Source: Streptococcus moroccensis
GTDB taxonomy: Bacteria; Bacillota; Bacilli; Lactobacillales; Streptococcaceae
Length of the DNA: 64,000 bases
Assembly (NCBI RefSeq): GCF_030812835.1
Contig: NZ_JAUSTM010000001.1
Coordinates: 124,001 to 188,000 of the forward strand
Direction of reading: 5' to 3'
Shown: in pieces, positions 8,914-17,686 of the stretch
Numbering within the stretch: position 1 is the stretch's first letter
Layout: every line of letters begins with the position of its first letter
Notes under the pieces: generated by a model
Told to the model about the DNA's origin: nothing
What the model saw: the letters and a program-made list of their open reading frames with translations, nothing else
The model's database searches: none
Position numbers and translations under genes: made by a program

Positions 8914-9345
8914 TCATAATCGTAATGTCATGTCAATATGAGGGATGCCATCTTCTAGATAAACGTCACCAACTGGCTCAAATCCAAAGCTAGCATAGAA
9001 ATCTTGCAAATGAGCTTGGGCTTGAGCATGAAGGGGTAATCCCGGATATAGTCTTCTGGTCACATCAAGGGCTTTTTCAAGCAATCCGCGGCCTAGACCT
9101 TGCTTTCGAAACTTCGGGGATACAATCACCCGCCCCAGATGGACACCGTCCTCGGCCTCAATCAGACGAAAATAACTCGCGAGAGCGCCATCGCGCCAAT
9201 TCATCCCGTGCAGATAGGTTAAATCTGATTGATCGACTTCCTGATAGGCACAGGCTTGTTCAACGACAAATACTGCTACGCGCAGCTCATAGATGGCGTG
9301 CAACTCCCTGGTCGTCAGTTCATCAAAGTCCTTAACAGTCCACAT
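8914..9345 (-). CDS. GNAT N-acetyltransferase, ElaA-like
   Basis: This 143-residue acetyltransferase has RVIVSPKFRKQGLGRGLLEKAL, the acetyl-CoA pyrophosphate loop (Q/RxxGxG/A), and the ElaA-type opening ELHAIYELRVAVFVVEQ. The substrate is unknown. The ATG at 9343-9345 follows AAGGAGTCATTCC; a longer frame runs into the upstream gene without a ribosome site. It starts 11 bases after the PAP2 gene stop and is the last gene of the riboswitch-led operon. Confidence 0.88.
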   Translation of the reverse strand: MWTVKDFDELTTRELHAIYELRVAVFVVEQACAYQEVDQSDLTYLHGMNWRDGALASYFRLIEAEDGVHLGRVIVSPKFRKQGLGRGLLEKALDVTRRLYPGLPLHAQAQAHLQDFYASFGFEPVGDVYLEDGIPHIDMTLRL

Positions 9346-9356
9346 GGAATGACTCC

Positions 9357-10016
9357 TTATCGTTGCTTGCTTTGGAAACGCCATTCGAAGCGCTTCTGGT
9401 CGTAAAAGGGATAGGTAATGGAAGCAATGGCAATCGCTAATAGCCAACCTGCCAATACATCTGAAGGGTAGTGAACGCCAATGTAAAGACGAGAAACACC
9501 TACGGTAGCTGCAAGGAGGATGACTAGAGCTTGCAGCAGTCGCTTACTGAGCTGAGAAGTCTTTACTCGCTGGTTCATGATAATGCATAGACTCAAAGCG
9601 ACAATCATAGTTGATGCCGCATGCCAGCTCGGAAAGGAAGCCCCAATAGGATCTTCAATCAAGTACTCCAAACTTGGTCGTTCGCGATTATAGACCATTT
9701 TCAACACCGTTGAGGCGACTCCCATGATAAGTATATTGCCCAACATCAAAATGCCTTCGGCACGCCACTTACGAACATAATAAAAGAAAGCCGCAATCAA
9801 AGCCGTATAAGCCAAAATGATAGGGGTATTGCCAAGCAAGGTAACTAAGCGATAAAAGCTATTGAGAGCATCAGGAAGCTCTCCCCGAAGCCAAATTTGG
9901 AAATCTCCATCAAGGGCAGTCAGGTAAGCAGGGTAAAACTTGACTGTATAGCCAAGTATGACAAAGAATAAAAGGGCAAAAGAGCCCTGTGTAAAGTATT
10001 TTTGTTTATTTTTCAT
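9357..10016 (-). CDS. PAP2-family membrane phosphatase
   Basis: The 219-residue membrane protein has all three PAP2 motifs: KMVYNRERP (KxxxxxxRP), PSWHAAS (PSGH-type) and SRLYIGVHYPSD (SRxxxxxHxxxD), with about six hydrophobic segments. Family members dephosphorylate lipid phosphates such as phosphatidate or undecaprenyl pyrophosphate at the membrane surface. Its start overlaps the end of ribU by 11 bases, so it is co-translated with the riboflavin transporter and falls under the same FMN riboswitch. Whether it acts on a flavin-related or a lipid substrate cannot be read from sequence; lipid is more likely. Confidence 0.9.
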   Translation of the reverse strand: MKNKQKYFTQGSFALLFFVILGYTVKFYPAYLTALDGDFQIWLRGELPDALNSFYRLVTLLGNTPIILAYTALIAAFFYYVRKWRAEGILMLGNILIMGVASTVLKMVYNRERPSLEYLIEDPIGASFPSWHAASTMIVALSLCIIMNQRVKTSQLSKRLLQALVILLAATVGVSRLYIGVHYPSDVLAGWLLAIAIASITYPFYDQKRFEWRFQSKQR

Positions 10017-10569
10017 AAGGTTTTAAAATAGGTTTCATGACGGTATAAAGACCATAGAAAGCAACGGATAAGATAATGCCTTGCAAAAGATTAAAGGGCA
10101 CTACCATGGCAAATAAGTAATTGCCAAGACCTAAAATGGTTTTAATGTCAAAGTTAGCATAGGCTGCATACAAAGGAACAGCGTAGATATAGTTAGCAAC
10201 CAACATTCCTAAGGTTGACCCAATCGTTGCAACAATGGCTGCCATCCAAAACGATTTTGGTGTTTTCTTTTTTTTCCAAATGAGGGCAAAACTGAGAATA
10301 AAGATCCCCATGGCCAAAATATTCATAGGCAGACCGATATAGGTCGAAACACCACTACTATTGAGCAAGAGCTTCAAGAGCGAGCGAATCAGTAAAATCG
10401 TCATTCCTGATTTGACATCTAATATAGCAAGTCCAATCAAGACTGGCAAAATGGAAAAATCCATCTGCAAGAAATCTGCTCCCGGTATGAGGGGCAGTTG
10501 GAAAAACATCAGCAAAAAAGAAACTGCTGAGAGAATGGCTACTAAGGCCATTTTACGTGTGTGTGTCAT
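10006..10569 (-). CDS. ribU: Riboflavin ECF transporter substrate component RibU
   Basis: The 187 residues form about six membrane segments with the RibU-type motif FLQMDFSILPVLIG near the N-terminus. RibU binds riboflavin and works with the shared ECF module (EcfA, EcfA', EcfT), which is encoded elsewhere. The FMN riboswitch 150 bases upstream confirms the vitamin assignment. The start MTHTRKMALV follows GGAGGAAACTTGA. The gene leads a three-gene operon with PAP2 and GNAT genes. Confidence 0.94.
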   Translation of the reverse strand: MTHTRKMALVAILSAVSFLLMFFQLPLIPGADFLQMDFSILPVLIGLAILDVKSGMTILLIRSLLKLLLNSSGVSTYIGLPMNILAMGIFILSFALIWKKKKTPKSFWMAAIVATIGSTLGMLVANYIYAVPLYAAYANFDIKTILGLGNYLFAMVVPFNLLQGIILSVAFYGLYTVMKPILKPYEK

Positions 10570-10718
10570 TCAAGTTTCCTCCAATTTTTAAAAATCGAAA
10601 GAAGCTTCGAAAACAAGACACCCTTATCTTATCAAGCTTTCCATAAAGAGACCTTAAATGCATTAAAAGACTCAAAAAAGAGTTAGGATAACTTTTTTCA
10701 AGAAAGGCTCCTGCCTTC

Positions 10719-10845
10719 GTCTTCTCCCATCCAGACTATACTGTCGGTTGTGGAATCTCACCACATCAGCTTACGCTCGCGGACTTAAGCACCAGTATCT
10801 GATGCCCTCACCGCCGGTCGGGAATTACACCCTGCCCTGAAGACT
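10719..10845 (-). promoter_or_regulatory. FMN riboswitch (RFN element)
   Basis: On the minus strand the conserved RFN blocks are present in order: TCTTCAGGGCAGGGTG, AATTCCCGACCGGCGGT, AGCCCGC-type loop (AAGTCCGCGAGCG), GATGTGGTGAGATTCC and GACAGTATAGTCTGGATG, closed by GGGAGAAGA. It binds FMN and lowers expression of the ribU operon when flavin is plentiful. A short stem GAAGGC/GCCTTTC with following T-rich sequence (about 10690-10717) is the candidate expression platform. Confidence 0.96.
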
Positions 10846-10850
10846 CTTTA

Positions 10851-10879
10851 ATGATAACAAAAAGGCTATTAATATGCAA
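10851..10879 (-). promoter_or_regulatory. Promoter of the ribU operon
   Basis: Minus-strand TTGCAT (10879-10874) and TATCAT (10856-10851), spaced by 17 bases, place the transcript start just before the riboswitch. Confidence 0.75.
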
Positions 10880-10893
10880 GGATTCTGTTGCAC

Positions 10894-10920
10894 GATAAAA
10901 GGCTTCCTGACGGAAGCCTC
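10894..10920 (-). terminator. Terminator of lplA
   Basis: AGGCTTCC (10900-10907) and GGAAGCCT (10912-10919) form an 8-bp stem with a 4-base loop, followed on the minus strand by TTTTATCG. Confidence 0.88.
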
Positions 10921-10924
10921 AGAT

Positions 10925-11914
10925 TTATGCTACGATCGCTTTTGCGACTTCTTCTGTCGTCATGCGAGAGAAATAGTGAGTCGTGTCAATGGTTTGGAGT
11001 TTTTCGAGAACGTCTTGGTATTCATAGCGCGTGCCTACCAAGAGGTTTTCAATATCTGACACATCGCCAATTCCAAAGAAGTCTCCGTATATCTTGATGG
11101 ACTCGATAACTGATTTTTCCACTTTAGCAAATGTTGAGATTTTTCCTGCAGGGTAGCGAACATTACGCTCGATAGTGTATTCTGGTGTTTCTCCAAAATT
11201 CCAATCCCAAGTACCAAATTTGGTATCACGAATCTCTTGGATATGCTTGAGTTCGTCTTCTGAAAGGACGTATTCCGTCATATCAGGGTATTCTTTTTTC
11301 ATCTGCTCTAGAATGGCATCGCTAAATTCTTGAACAGTGATTTTTTCTGGCAGTTCATTATTGATGTTGGTGACACGAGCACGAACAGACTTCACCCCTT
11401 TAGATTCAATCTTGTCCTTAGAGACTTTGAGCGCATCGCCAAGGACTGTCATATCCACATCAAAGAGGAGACAACCGTGGTGCATCATGCGACCTTTGTA
11501 GTAAGCCTGGGCGTTCCCACAAATCTTCTTGCCATCAATTTCAAGGTCATTACGACCTGTAAAGTTGGCTTCTACACCTAGACCAGCTAGGGTATCGATC
11601 ACTGGCTTAGAGAACGTCTTAAAGTCGAAAGCACCTTCATCAGCTTTGTTTGAAATGATGGTGTAATTAAGGTTGTTAAGGTCATGATAAACAGCTCCAC
11701 CACCAGACAGACGGCGGACCACATGAATGCCGTGTGCATCTGTGTATTCTTTATTGATTTCTGAAATCGCATTTTGGTGCTTACCAATGATGATCGCAGG
11801 CTCATTGATCCAGAGGATAAAAATCTCATCTTCTCCCGTTAATTCACGAAAGGCATAGGACTCCAAAGCGATATTGTAAGCAGGGTCATTTGAGTTATTG
11901 ACAATATATTTCAT
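10925..11914 (-). CDS. lplA: Lipoate-protein ligase
   Basis: This 329-residue LplA has the nucleotide/lipoate motifs RRLSGGGAVYHDLNNLNY and KICGNAQAYYKGRMMHHGCLL plus a C-terminal accessory domain. It activates lipoate with ATP and transfers it to the lysine of lipoyl domains. The E2 and E3 proteins of the pyruvate dehydrogenase operon just upstream both carry such domains and are the likely substrates. The ATG at 11912-11914 follows CAGGAGATGACC; an upstream extension overlaps the promoter. A terminator pair separates it from the pdh operon, so it has its own promoter. Confidence 0.93.
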   Translation of the reverse strand: MKYIVNNSNDPAYNIALESYAFRELTGEDEIFILWINEPAIIIGKHQNAISEINKEYTDAHGIHVVRRLSGGGAVYHDLNNLNYTIISNKADEGAFDFKTFSKPVIDTLAGLGVEANFTGRNDLEIDGKKICGNAQAYYKGRMMHHGCLLFDVDMTVLGDALKVSKDKIESKGVKSVRARVTNINNELPEKITVQEFSDAILEQMKKEYPDMTEYVLSEDELKHIQEIRDTKFGTWDWNFGETPEYTIERNVRYPAGKISTFAKVEKSVIESIKIYGDFFGIGDVSDIENLLVGTRYEYQDVLEKLQTIDTTHYFSRMTTEEVAKAIVA

Positions 11915-11957
11915 GGTCATCTCCTGAAAAATGAATGTCGCTGAAAGCGCTATGTTT

Positions 11958-11986
11958 ATTATACCAAAAATAGCTAGAATTGGGCA
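11958..11986 (-). promoter_or_regulatory. Promoter of lplA
   Basis: An extended -10, TGGTATAAT (TATAAT at 11963-11958), with a weak TGCCCA -35 box 17 bases upstream. Confidence 0.65.
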
Positions 11987-12053
11987 GTTTAAAACCACCT
12001 CAATGAGATTCTTAAAGTATTTTTTAAATAGAAAAAGTGTGTGGATTTTTGAC

Positions 12054-12130
12054 CAAAATAAAACGAGTGTCAGGATTGATCACTCGGCACTCGTTTTTGA
12101 TTTAGCTCTTATCTGATCTGTCAGATAAAA
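12054..12130 (-). terminator. Double hairpin terminator of the pdh operon
   Basis: First stem read from the minus strand is TTATCTGA/TCAGATAA (12109-12128); the second is CGAGTGCC.. with ACGAGTG/CACTCGT arms (12062-12068 and 12088-12094), followed by TTTTATTTTGG. The second has the proper T tract. Confidence 0.85.
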
Positions 12131-12139
12131 GATCTAAGC

Positions 12140-13903
12140 TTATTTACGTTTTGGTGGGTTGTGGATCGCAACACCAAGGACATCCAAGAAGGCTTCGTAC
12201 ATCACTTCTGAGAATGTTGGGTGTCCGTGGATAGATGCTGCTACATCATCAACTGTTAATTCAGCTTCCATAATGGTCGCTGCTTCGTTGATCATTTCAG
12301 CTGCAACTGGACCGATAATGTGAACCCCAAGGATTTCATGGTATTTGGCATCCGCAATAACCTTAACAAAACCGTGCGCTTCATTAGATGCAATAGCACG
12401 ACCGTTACCTGTAAAGCTGTTACGTCCAATCAGGATACCATCTTTTCCGTATTGCTCAATAGCTTGTTCTTCTGTTAAACCAACCATAGCAATCTCAGGA
12501 TGTGTGTAGACTGCAGCTGGTGTGTAGTCCAATTTAGCCTTGTGGTGGTTACCTTGGATAGCATTTTCAGCTGCAACTTCACCCATACGGTAAGCCGCGT
12601 GAGCAAGCATTTTCGTACCGTTGACATCACCTGGCGCATAGATACCTGGGATTGATGTTTCTTGGTAGGCATTGACCTTGATACGACCGCGATCCATTTC
12701 AAGGTTCAAGTTCTCAAGACCAGCCAACTGTGGTACACGTCCGATTGACAAGAGGGCGCGCTCAGCAACGACTTCTTCACCATTGTTGAGTTTGATGGTC
12801 AACTCGTTATTTCCTTCAACAATTTCAGATACACCAACAGATGTTAAGAATTTCATGCCTTTCTTAGAAAGCACTTTTTGAAGTTCAACAGAGATTTCAC
12901 GATCCATACCTGGAATGATACGGTCTGCCATCTCGATAACAGTAACGTCAACACCGTAGGAAGCCCATACAAGACCAAGTTCCACACCGACAACACCACC
13001 ACCCATAACGGCGAGTGATTTCGGCATTTCACGAAGGTCAAGAATATCGTCTGATGTCAAGACAAATTTAGAATCGATACCCGGAATGTTGATACGAGAT
13101 ACTTTAGAACCCGTTGCAAGAACGATTGAACGTCCTTTGATGGTTTCTGAACCAATCGTAACAGTCTTATCAGGGTTTACTTGACCAAGTCCGTTAAAGA
13201 TGGTTACTTTATTGGCTTTCAAGAGACCTTGAACACCACCTGTAAGGGTCTTAACAACTGAGTTCTTGAAATCAACGGTTTTATCCATATCGATGGTGTA
13301 GTTTGTTGAAGCCAGGTTGATACCACGACCAGCAGCAATCTTCAAACCATCAAGGATTTCAGCGTTTTTAAGGTAAGTTTTCGTTGGGATACAGCCGACG
13401 TTCAAGCAAGTACCACCAAATTCAGATTTTTCAACGATGGCAATCTTTCCACCAAGTTGAGCACCACGAATGGCTGCGTAGTAACCAGCAGGGCCACCAC
13501 CAACGACGATCATGTCGTACTCGTCTGCTGCTAAATCAGCTTTAGGGGCTTGTGCTGCAGGTGCTGCTGGCGCAGCTGGTACTTCAAGACCAGCTGCTTT
13601 AAGGTCAGCTTCTGCTTTAGCCACGTCAGCCGCAGGTGCTGCTGCAGCCTCTTCAACCACTTCACCTTCTGCACCAATGTATCCGATAACCTCTGTTACA
13701 GGAACGGTTTCACCAGCTTCGCGAACAATTTTCAAGAGGACACCTGAATCTTCTGCTTCAAGTTCCATGTTTGTTTTATCTGACATGATTTCAAGAAGGA
13801 TATCCCCTTCGTTAACCACATCACCAACTTGTTTTTTCCACTCGATGATTTCGCCTTCTTGCATGTCTACACCGAGCTTAGGCATAATTACTTCAAAAGC
13901 CAT
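12140..13903 (-). CDS. pdhD: Dihydrolipoyl dehydrogenase (E3) with N-terminal lipoyl domain
   Basis: The 587 residues begin with a lipoyl domain (1-80, lipoyl-lysine K43 in SDKTN), an Ala/Pro linker (about 84-122), then the FAD/NAD disulfide oxidoreductase: GGGPAG at 135-140, redox cysteines GGTCLNVGC (163-171), an NAD-binding GGGVVGVELG and the C-terminal HGHPTFSE catalytic His-Glu pair. E3 reoxidises dihydrolipoamide using NAD+. Lipoyl-tagged E3 is typical of streptococcal pdh loci. It is the last gene of the pdhABCD operon, 87 bases after pdhC, and its first 80 residues nearly copy those of PdhC. Confidence 0.95.
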   Translation of the reverse strand: MAFEVIMPKLGVDMQEGEIIEWKKQVGDVVNEGDILLEIMSDKTNMELEAEDSGVLLKIVREAGETVPVTEVIGYIGAEGEVVEEAAAAPAADVAKAEADLKAAGLEVPAAPAAPAAQAPKADLAADEYDMIVVGGGPAGYYAAIRGAQLGGKIAIVEKSEFGGTCLNVGCIPTKTYLKNAEILDGLKIAAGRGINLASTNYTIDMDKTVDFKNSVVKTLTGGVQGLLKANKVTIFNGLGQVNPDKTVTIGSETIKGRSIVLATGSKVSRINIPGIDSKFVLTSDDILDLREMPKSLAVMGGGVVGVELGLVWASYGVDVTVIEMADRIIPGMDREISVELQKVLSKKGMKFLTSVGVSEIVEGNNELTIKLNNGEEVVAERALLSIGRVPQLAGLENLNLEMDRGRIKVNAYQETSIPGIYAPGDVNGTKMLAHAAYRMGEVAAENAIQGNHHKAKLDYTPAAVYTHPEIAMVGLTEEQAIEQYGKDGILIGRNSFTGNGRAIASNEAHGFVKVIADAKYHEILGVHIIGPVAAEMINEAATIMEAELTVDDVAASIHGHPTFSEVMYEAFLDVLGVAIHNPPKRK

Positions 13904-13990
13904 TTTTGTATTTCCTTTCAGAACTTTTATCGTTTATCAGTCTAATTAATCTAGTTATTCTAGATTCAACTTAGATAATGACGTTTCACC

Positions 13991-15391
13991 TTAAATCAAC
14001 AACTCTAATGGATTTTCCAAGAGGTTCTTGAGGTCAACCATGAACTTCGCACCATTCATACCATCGATGATACGGTGGTCAATGGTCAAGCACATTGCCA
14101 TGATTGGACGGATTTTGATTTCACCATCAACAACTGTTGGTGTTTGGATCGTCGCTGCAACACCCAAGATAGCCGAGTTTGGTTGGTTAATAATTGGGTT
14201 GAAAGTCTTGGTTCCAAACATTCCAAGGTTAGTAATGGAGAAGGTTGAACCAGACATTTCAGCAGCTTTAAGCTTACCTGATTGTGCTTTTTTGATGACA
14301 TCTTTTGAAGCAACAACAAAGTCTGAAAGACTCATCTTGTCTGCTCCGTGGACAACTGGCACCACAAGACCGTCATCAAGACCAACTGCGATACCAAGGT
14401 TAACAAACTTGTGAAGTTCGATATCATTGGCATCATTGATCAAGGATGCGTTCATGTAGCGGTGCTCTTCCTTCATCAAGGTACGCGTTACCGCAAGACC
14501 AATCAAGTCTGTAAAGGTTACTTTAAGACCAGTCTTATTCATGATCGGTTCAAGTACTTGCTTACGAAGGGCCATGAGGTTAGTCATGTCAATGTCGTAG
14601 TTAAGCGTGAAGGTTGGTGCTGTCAAGTAGGAATGCGTCATTCCTTTCGAGATGGCCTTACGCATAGCACTCATCTTGATGATTTCAACGCCTTCTGGTA
14701 ATTCTTTGGCTGGTTTGTCAGCTGCTTTTTCCGTTGCTGGTGCAGTCGCCTCAGCTTGAGCAGGTTTAATAGCTGCGAGGACGTCTTCTTTGACGATCTT
14801 ACCACCAACACCTGTACCAACTAAGCTAGCAAGATTAAGACCATTGTCTTCTGCAATCTTACGAGCCAGTGGTGTTGCTTTCGGTTGAGCACCCTTAAAG
14901 TTTTCAACGTCGTCCTTGTGGACACGCCCAAGAGCGCCTGTCCCTGGCACCAATCCAAGGTCAATACCAAGCTCACGTGCTGCTTTACGAGCGGCTGGAG
15001 TGGCACGAACTTTGCCACCGCCTTGTGGTTTGGCAGCAGGAGCAACGGGTACTTGTACTGCTACTGGAGCAACGTCTTCAGTTGTCGTTACAGGGGCATC
15101 GCTGACGGCTGGAGAACCCGCTGCAACAACCGTTTCGGTGTCAACAGTTTCGCCTTCAGCACCGAGATAACCGATAACTTCTGTAACAGGAACGGTCTCA
15201 CCGTCACCTTTTAGAATTTTAATCAGGATACCTGAATCTTCTGCTTCAAGCTCCATGTTTGTCTTATCAGACATGATTTCAAGAAGAATATCGCCTTCAT
15301 TGACCATATCGCCTTCTTGTTTTTTCCACTCGATGATTTCACCTTCTTGCATGTCTACACCGAGTTTAGGCATAATAATTTCAATAGCCAT
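13991..15391 (-). CDS. pdhC: Pyruvate dehydrogenase E2, dihydrolipoamide acetyltransferase
   Basis: The 466 residues hold one lipoyl domain (1-80, K43), a Thr/Ala/Pro linker, two successive peripheral-subunit-binding-type segments (about 129-165, RATPAARKAARELGIDL; and about 171-207, KATPLARKIAEDNGLNL) and the acetyltransferase core (235-466) with DHRIIDG at 438-444. It transfers acetyl groups to CoA and forms the complex core. Most bacterial E2s of this size carry one binding segment, so the doubled segment is notable. It lies between pdhB (93 bases) and pdhD (87 bases). Confidence 0.95.
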   Translation of the reverse strand: MAIEIIMPKLGVDMQEGEIIEWKKQEGDMVNEGDILLEIMSDKTNMELEAEDSGILIKILKGDGETVPVTEVIGYLGAEGETVDTETVVAAGSPAVSDAPVTTTEDVAPVAVQVPVAPAAKPQGGGKVRATPAARKAARELGIDLGLVPGTGALGRVHKDDVENFKGAQPKATPLARKIAEDNGLNLASLVGTGVGGKIVKEDVLAAIKPAQAEATAPATEKAADKPAKELPEGVEIIKMSAMRKAISKGMTHSYLTAPTFTLNYDIDMTNLMALRKQVLEPIMNKTGLKVTFTDLIGLAVTRTLMKEEHRYMNASLINDANDIELHKFVNLGIAVGLDDGLVVPVVHGADKMSLSDFVVASKDVIKKAQSGKLKAAEMSGSTFSITNLGMFGTKTFNPIINQPNSAILGVAATIQTPTVVDGEIKIRPIMAMCLTIDHRIIDGMNGAKFMVDLKNLLENPLELLI

Positions 15392-15484
15392 GTTTGGTTT
15401 CCTTCCTAGTCTTGGTTTGCAGTCTTTGGGTCAAACAAAACCATACTGGTCACAGCAATGCCTGACCAGTAAATTTATACTTGA

Positions 15485-16480
15485 TTAACCTTTGTTGACA
15501 GTCTTTTTAACAGCTGCTTTGATTTTCTCAACGTTTGGCAAGATTGCATTTTCAAGAATAGATGCGTAAGGAACAGGTACATCTTCGCTCGCTACACGAA
15601 CGATCGGCGCATCAAGGTAGTCAAAGGCTTCACTTTCTGATACCATTGCTGCAATTTCACCGATGAAACCACCTGTCTTATAGGCATCGTTCACCAAGAC
15701 CAAACGGCCTGTTTTCTTAACAGAGTCGATAATCAATTCTTTATCCAAAGGGATAAGGGTACGTGGGTCAACGACTTCAACACTGATGCCCTCTTCAGCT
15801 AACTCATCAGCTGCTTGGAGAGCACGTTCAAGCATACGACCGTATGACACGATAGTCACATCTGTCCCTTCACGTTTGATATCCCCTTTACCAAGTGGAA
15901 TGTAGAAATCAGGGTCAAGAGTCACTTCTTCTTTTTTACCATACTGGGCTTTTGGTTCGATAAAGAGGACAATGTTATTATCCAAGATAGATGATTTAAG
16001 CAATCCTTTGGCTTCGTTAGCATTTCCTGGAGAAACCACTTTGATACCTGGGATATGTGTCAACCATGCTTCAAGCGCTTGTGAGTGTTGCGCCGCTGAA
16101 CCGATACCGGAACCTGATGCCACACGGAAGGTTACAGGTGTCTTAATACCGCCACCAAACATGTAGTTGTTCTTCGCACCGTTATTAACGATAGCATCCA
16201 TAGCGATGGTGATGAAGTCCATAAAGGTCAAGTCGACGATTGGACGAAGCCCTGTAATCGCAGCACCAACTGCAGCACCAGCGATCGCAGCTTCTGAGAT
16301 TGGCGTGTCTTTGACACGTTTTTCACCAAATTCAGCGAGCATGCCTACAGAAGTACCAAAGTCACCACCGTAGACACCAACGTCTTCACCCATCAAGAAG
16401 ATTTTGTCGTCTTTACGCATTTCTTCTGACATGGCCAAGTTAATCGCTTCACGAAGGGCCATTACTTTTGTTTCTGTCAT
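15485..16480 (-). CDS. pdhB: Pyruvate dehydrogenase E1 component, beta subunit
   Basis: This 331-residue transketolase-type subunit begins TKVMALREAINLAMSEEM and has the E1-beta regions FLMGEDVGVYGG, DTPISEAAIAGAAVG and GGFIGEIAAMV. With PdhA it decarboxylates pyruvate on thiamine diphosphate and passes the acetyl group to lipoyl domains. Its sequence resembles the AcoB/PdhB group, so some pipelines call it acetoin dehydrogenase; the pdh gene order in a streptococcus makes pyruvate the better guess. A 204-base gap with two hairpins separates it from pdhA. Confidence 0.93.
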   Translation of the reverse strand: MTETKVMALREAINLAMSEEMRKDDKIFLMGEDVGVYGGDFGTSVGMLAEFGEKRVKDTPISEAAIAGAAVGAAITGLRPIVDLTFMDFITIAMDAIVNNGAKNNYMFGGGIKTPVTFRVASGSGIGSAAQHSQALEAWLTHIPGIKVVSPGNANEAKGLLKSSILDNNIVLFIEPKAQYGKKEEVTLDPDFYIPLGKGDIKREGTDVTIVSYGRMLERALQAADELAEEGISVEVVDPRTLIPLDKELIIDSVKKTGRLVLVNDAYKTGGFIGEIAAMVSESEAFDYLDAPIVRVASEDVPVPYASILENAILPNVEKIKAAVKKTVNKG

Positions 16481-16614
16481 TTCTATTGTTTCTCCTCAAA
16501 GATTTTTCAGTTAATAAATTTTAGTTAAAAGATTGAGATAGGATAGTGATTGCAAAGCGTTTTATATGCCTTCGTACCCTAAATGAACTCAGGCTAAAAT
16601 CCTATAAAAATGCT

Positions 16615-16680
16615 AAAGCTCCTTGTGGCTAACGCCACAGTGTCTCTTTCTTATTTTTATACGGATTTTTTCCGCCTTGG
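16615..16680 (-). promoter_or_regulatory. Hairpins in the pdhA-pdhB gap
   Basis: TGTGGC (16624-16629) and GCCACA (16634-16639) form a 6-bp stem with loop TAAC; CGGA/TCCG flank an A-tract at about 16661-16674. Neither is followed by a clear T tract on the minus strand, so they look like processing or stability structures rather than a terminator. Confidence 0.4.
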
Positions 16681-16684
16681 TATC

Positions 16685-17653
16685 CTAGTCCACCCAAACG
16701 TCTTCAAACGCTACAGAGAGTTCTGGATCTGGGCTACTTTGTGCAAATTCAACAGCGTCTTCAACTTCTTTTTTAACTTGATCGACAAGAGCATCTAGTT
16801 CTTCATCTGTTGCAATCTTGTTTTCTGTTAAGTAAGCACGGTATTTTTTAATAGGATCTTTTTTCTTCCACTCATCAACTTCTTCTTTGGTACGATATAC
16901 CCCTGCATCTGCAGTTGAGTGACCAAACCAACGGTATGATTGAACTTCAATGATAGCAGGTCCGTTGCCAGCACGAACGTAGTCAACAATTTCCTTCATT
17001 TTTTCATAAACAGCAATCACATCATTGCCATCTTCAACATAGTGCCCAGGAATGCCGTAAGCTTCCGCACGTGTGTAAAGGTATGGTGTATTGGTTGCTT
17101 TAGCAATATCCATAGAAATACCATAACGGTTGTTCGTAATAAAGAAGATGACTGGTAATTTCCATGTAGCTGCCATGTTAACAGACTCATGGAAAGACCC
17201 TTCGTTAGTCGCACCATCACCTGAAAAAGCAATAACAACATTATTTGTTCCTGTATATTGTTGGGTAAGAGCGGCACCAGTTGCCAAGGCAAAACCACCA
17301 CCTACAATACCGTTAGTCCCGTAGTTTCCTTTTTCAATGTCAGCCAAGTGCATAGAACCACCGCGTCCTTTAGAGACACCAGTCGCTTTACCAGCCAACT
17401 CAGCCATCATTTTGTTAAGGTCCATGTCCTTTGCGATACAGTGACCATGTCCGCGGTGTGTTAAGAAGATGATATCATCATAAGTCAACTCAGCCATTGC
17501 ACCAACTGCAGCTGCTTCTTCACCTACTGAGAAGTGTGTCATCCCTTGTACAAAGTTACGACGCACTAATTTGTTGAGGGTCATATCAACATCGCGGATA
17601 CGTTGCATTTTAAGAAACATGTCTAAGTGTTTTTCTTTAGAAAGTGTTGTCAT
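16685..17653 (-). CDS. pdhA: Pyruvate dehydrogenase E1 component, alpha subunit
   Basis: The 322 residues carry the thiamine diphosphate motif GDGATNEGSFHESVNMAATW...NN (about 155-185) and the phosphorylation-loop-like region RYGISMDIAKATNTP of E1-alpha. It forms the heterotetrameric E1 with PdhB. The ATG at 17651-17653 follows GGAGGAAAAA; a longer frame starting with TTG overlaps that ribosome site and is rejected. First gene of pdhABCD. Like PdhB, it also resembles acetoin dehydrogenase E1, so substrate is assigned by context. Confidence 0.94.
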   Translation of the reverse strand: MTTLSKEKHLDMFLKMQRIRDVDMTLNKLVRRNFVQGMTHFSVGEEAAAVGAMAELTYDDIIFLTHRGHGHCIAKDMDLNKMMAELAGKATGVSKGRGGSMHLADIEKGNYGTNGIVGGGFALATGAALTQQYTGTNNVVIAFSGDGATNEGSFHESVNMAATWKLPVIFFITNNRYGISMDIAKATNTPYLYTRAEAYGIPGHYVEDGNDVIAVYEKMKEIVDYVRAGNGPAIIEVQSYRWFGHSTADAGVYRTKEEVDEWKKKDPIKKYRAYLTENKIATDEELDALVDQVKKEVEDAVEFAQSSPDPELSVAFEDVWVD

Positions 17654-17686
17654 TTTTTCCTCCAAGGATAATTCTTATACCTCTTC

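Noticed and set aside
11936-11955. CcpA cre site before lplA (CTGAAAGCGCTAT)
   Set aside because: Matches only the left part of the cre consensus; the right half lacks the conserved C.
14821-15214. Several long open frames opposite the pdh genes
   Set aside because: They are antisense shadows caused by the Ala/Pro-rich linkers and strong codon bias of pdhC and pdhD; none has a ribosome site with a recognisable product.
16480-16685. Acetoin dehydrogenase identity for the E1 subunits
   Set aside because: Similarity to AcoA/AcoB exists, but gene order with lipoyl-tagged E3 and lplA in a streptococcus fits pyruvate dehydrogenase better, and no acetoin regulatory gene is present.
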